A DNA stretch of 6,016 nucleotides from Akkermansiaceae bacterium (GTDB lineage Bacteria > Verrucomicrobiota > Verrucomicrobiia > Verrucomicrobiales > Akkermansiaceae). Shown here one piece after another: positions 4,420 through 6,016 of the stretch. The notes under the pieces are model-generated. The model searched no databases, was not told the DNA's origin, and saw only the letters and a program-made list of their open reading frames with translations. The stretch lies in contig JAQGPE010000467.1 in NCBI GenBank assembly GCA_028293225.1, positions 1-6,016 of the forward strand, in the 5' to 3' direction. The first letter of the stretch is position 1, and each line of letters opens with the position of its first letter. A program made the translations under genes and the position numbers.

Positions 4420-6012
4420 ATGAAGCGAGTGAGCATCGGCCTGATCGGCACGAAACTGGACAGCGCCTGGGGCACCAGCCGCTGGGACAGTTGGCGGCCG
4501 ACGATTTCACTCTTCCAACATGAGGATCTGCTGATCGATCGTTTCGAGCTCCTGGCCGGAGTGGAGTTCAAGTCACTGGCCGAGTCGGTGGCCGCGGACA
4601 TCCGGCTGGTTTCGCCGGAGACGGAGGTGCGGTTGCACTTCGTCGATCTCGGCTCGGATCCCTGGGACCTGGCCGCGGTTTACGGTGGCCTGCACGAGTG
4701 GTCGCGCGCCTACGCTTTCGAGCCGGAGCGGGAGGAGTATCTGGTCCACATCACCACCGGCACCCACATCGCTCAGATCTCGCTCTTCCTCCTGGTCGAG
4801 GCGGGCTACCTGCCGGGCAAGCTGATCCAGACCTCCCCGCCGCGGCAGCGCGAGGGTACGCGCCGCAAGGAGGCGGGCCGCTATTCACTCATCGACCTGG
4901 ACCTCTCCAAGTACGATGGGCTCAGTACCCGCTTCGTCCGCGAACAGGCGGAGACCGTGGATTTCCTGAAAAGCGGGATCGCCACCCGCAATGCGGAATT
5001 CAACCGGCTGATCGACCGGATCGAGCAGGTCGCGCTGCGCTCCAAGGCTCCGCTGCTGCTGACCGGGCCGACCGGCGCGGGCAAGTCGCACCTGGCCGGG
5101 CGGATCTTCGAGCTGCGGCGGCAGCGCGGCAATCTCGGCGGCAGCTTGGTGGAGGTGAACTGCGCGACCCTGACCGGCGACACCGCCGCTTCCGCCCTGT
5201 TCGGCCACGAAAGGGGCTCCTTCACCGGCGCGCAAAAGGACCGCTCCGGCCTGCTGCGCGAGGCGGATGGCGGCCTGCTGTTTCTCGATGAAATCGGCGA
5301 ACTCGGCCTCGACGAGCAGGCCATGCTGCTCCGCGCCCTGGAAGACAAGACCTTCCTGCCCGTCGGCGCCGATCGTCCGGTGAAGAGCGACTTCCAGCTG
5401 ATCGCCGGAACCAACCGCGACCTGCGCGACGCCGTGGTCCGCGGCCATTTCCGCGAGGATCTGCTGGCGCGCATCCAGCTCTGGACCTTTGCCCTCCCCG
5501 CCCTCGCCCAGCGGCGGGAAGACCTGGCGCCGAATCTGGACTACGAGCTGGAGCGCTTCAGCAAGAGCCAGGGCAAGAAGGCCAGCTTCAACAAGGAGGC
5601 GCGCCAGGCTTTCCTGAAGTTCGCCGAGGCCGCCGACACCCCGTGGCTGGGCAACTTCCGCGACCTCAATGCCGCCGTGGTGCGCATGGGGACTCTGGCC
5701 CCGCGCGGCCGCATCCGCGTCGAGGAAGTGGAGGAGGAAATTGACCGGCTGCGCGAAAGCTGGCGCCGCCCCGGCGCGGCGAACGGAGTCGAAAGTTCGG
5801 ACCTCGGCTCCCTGCTCGACGAACGGAAGATCGATCCCTTTGACCGCGTCCAGCTCGCTCATGTCGTCGCCGTCTGCCGCCGTTCGAAGACCCTCTCCGA
5901 CGCCGGCCGCGAGCTTTTCTCGGTCTCGCGTGCCAAGCGCACTATCACGAACGATGCCGACCGGCTGAAGAAATACTTGGCGAAGTTCGGGCTGGAATTC
6001 GGACGGCTCTAG
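4420..6012 (+). CDS. rtcR: RtcR, sigma-54-dependent activator with CARF-like sensor domain
   Basis: RtcR is the transcription activator of the RNA repair operon. Its N-terminal CARF-like domain represses the AAA+ ATPase until an RNA-derived ligand binds. The product has 530 residues, close to the E. coli protein, and aligns from its first residues (IGLIGTKLDSAWG...RWDSWRPTISL), supporting the ATG at 4420. Parts in order: CARF-like domain about 1-180, with the ligand-loop signature HITTGTHIAQ (110-119); linker DFLKSGIATRN; AAA+ domain with Walker A GPTGAGKS (216-223), the sigma-54 contact loop GSFTGA (266-271), Walker B LLFLDE (286-291), sensor I region AGTNRDL (329-335), arginine-finger region FREDLLARI (344-352), and sensor II GNFRDL (411-416); and a C-terminal helix-turn-helix region about 475-525 (SKTLSDAGRELF...NDADRLKKYL). 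Oddity: the usual GAFTGA loop has Ser in the second position. The gene is divergent from rsr and likely activates it. Confidence 0.96.
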   Translation: MKRVSIGLIGTKLDSAWGTSRWDSWRPTISLFQHEDLLIDRFELLAGVEFKSLAESVAADIRLVSPETEVRLHFVDLGSDPWDLAAVYGGLHEWSRAYAFEPEREEYLVHITTGTHIAQISLFLLVEAGYLPGKLIQTSPPRQREGTRRKEAGRYSLIDLDLSKYDGLSTRFVREQAETVDFLKSGIATRNAEFNRLIDRIEQVALRSKAPLLLTGPTGAGKSHLAGRIFELRRQRGNLGGSLVEVNCATLTGDTAASALFGHERGSFTGAQKDRSGLLREADGGLLFLDEIGELGLDEQAMLLRALEDKTFLPVGADRPVKSDFQLIAGTNRDLRDAVVRGHFREDLLARIQLWTFALPALAQRREDLAPNLDYELERFSKSQGKKASFNKEARQAFLKFAEAADTPWLGNFRDLNAAVVRMGTLAPRGRIRVEEVEEEIDRLRESWRRPGAANGVESSDLGSLLDERKIDPFDRVQLAHVVAVCRRSKTLSDAGRELFSVSRAKRTITNDADRLKKYLAKFGLEFGRL

Positions 6013-6016
6013 GAAA

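Noticed and set aside
4885..5862. Minus-strand open frame of 325 codons opposite rtcR
   Set aside because: It is antisense to the well-supported AAA+ region of rtcR, and its composition is typical of a reverse-strand shadow.

Overview
This window carries a complete-looking bacterial RNA-repair locus. The divergent regulator rtcR (4420-6012, +) faces a minus-strand gene series: a Ro60-family (TROVE/vWA) protein gene, rsr (4232-2658); about 0.94 kb of non-coding RNA units (2650-1750); the RNA ligase gene rtcB (1713-229); and the first 52 codons of the RNA 3'-phosphate cyclase gene rtcA (156 to beyond base 1). The genes are GC-rich, and none of the starts has a clear Shine-Dalgarno sequence. That and the protein style fit a GC-rich Gram-negative lineage, perhaps Verrucomicrobiota. 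The taxonomy is a low-confidence inference.

The most interesting part is the stretch between rsr and rtcB. Read on the minus strand it is a head-to-tail array of seven related structured RNAs, called Y1 to Y7 here in transcription order. All seven share a base stem, an asymmetric internal loop (about GAAUGCC on the 5' side, CCYUUGU on the 3' side), a second stem that is usually 8-9 bp, and RACUACAU or a close variant where the 5' strand leaves that second stem. The stem sequences differ between units but still pair, which is strong evidence for structured RNA. Five units (Y2, Y3, Y5, Y6, Y7) carry a tRNA-like domain in circularly permuted order: T arm, 3' acceptor strand, short loop, 5' acceptor strand, D arm. 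The acceptor strands are joined, usually by a GNRA tetraloop, and the molecule is opened where the anticodon loop should be. Y1 and Y4 keep the base but have no tRNA-like domain. Position next to a Ro60 gene and the stem-plus-tRNA-mimic design identify them as bacterial Y RNAs of the YrlA kind, but seven in a row with different tRNA ancestries is unusual.

Regulation: a near-consensus sigma-54 promoter (4284-4269, -) lies directly upstream of rsr, and its position shows that rsr starts at 4232 rather than 4331. RtcR is a sigma-54 activator with a CARF-like sensor domain, so RNA damage probably switches on rsr, the Y RNAs, rtcB and rtcA together. A strong hairpin with a short U-tract sits between rtcB and rtcA and may reduce rtcA expression.

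Inferred working model: RtcR senses RNA ends. Ro60 bound to Y RNAs handles damaged or misfolded RNA, with the tRNA mimics acting as adaptors or decoys. RtcB joins broken RNA (typically tRNA cut in the anticodon loop), and RtcA remodels 3'-phosphate ends.
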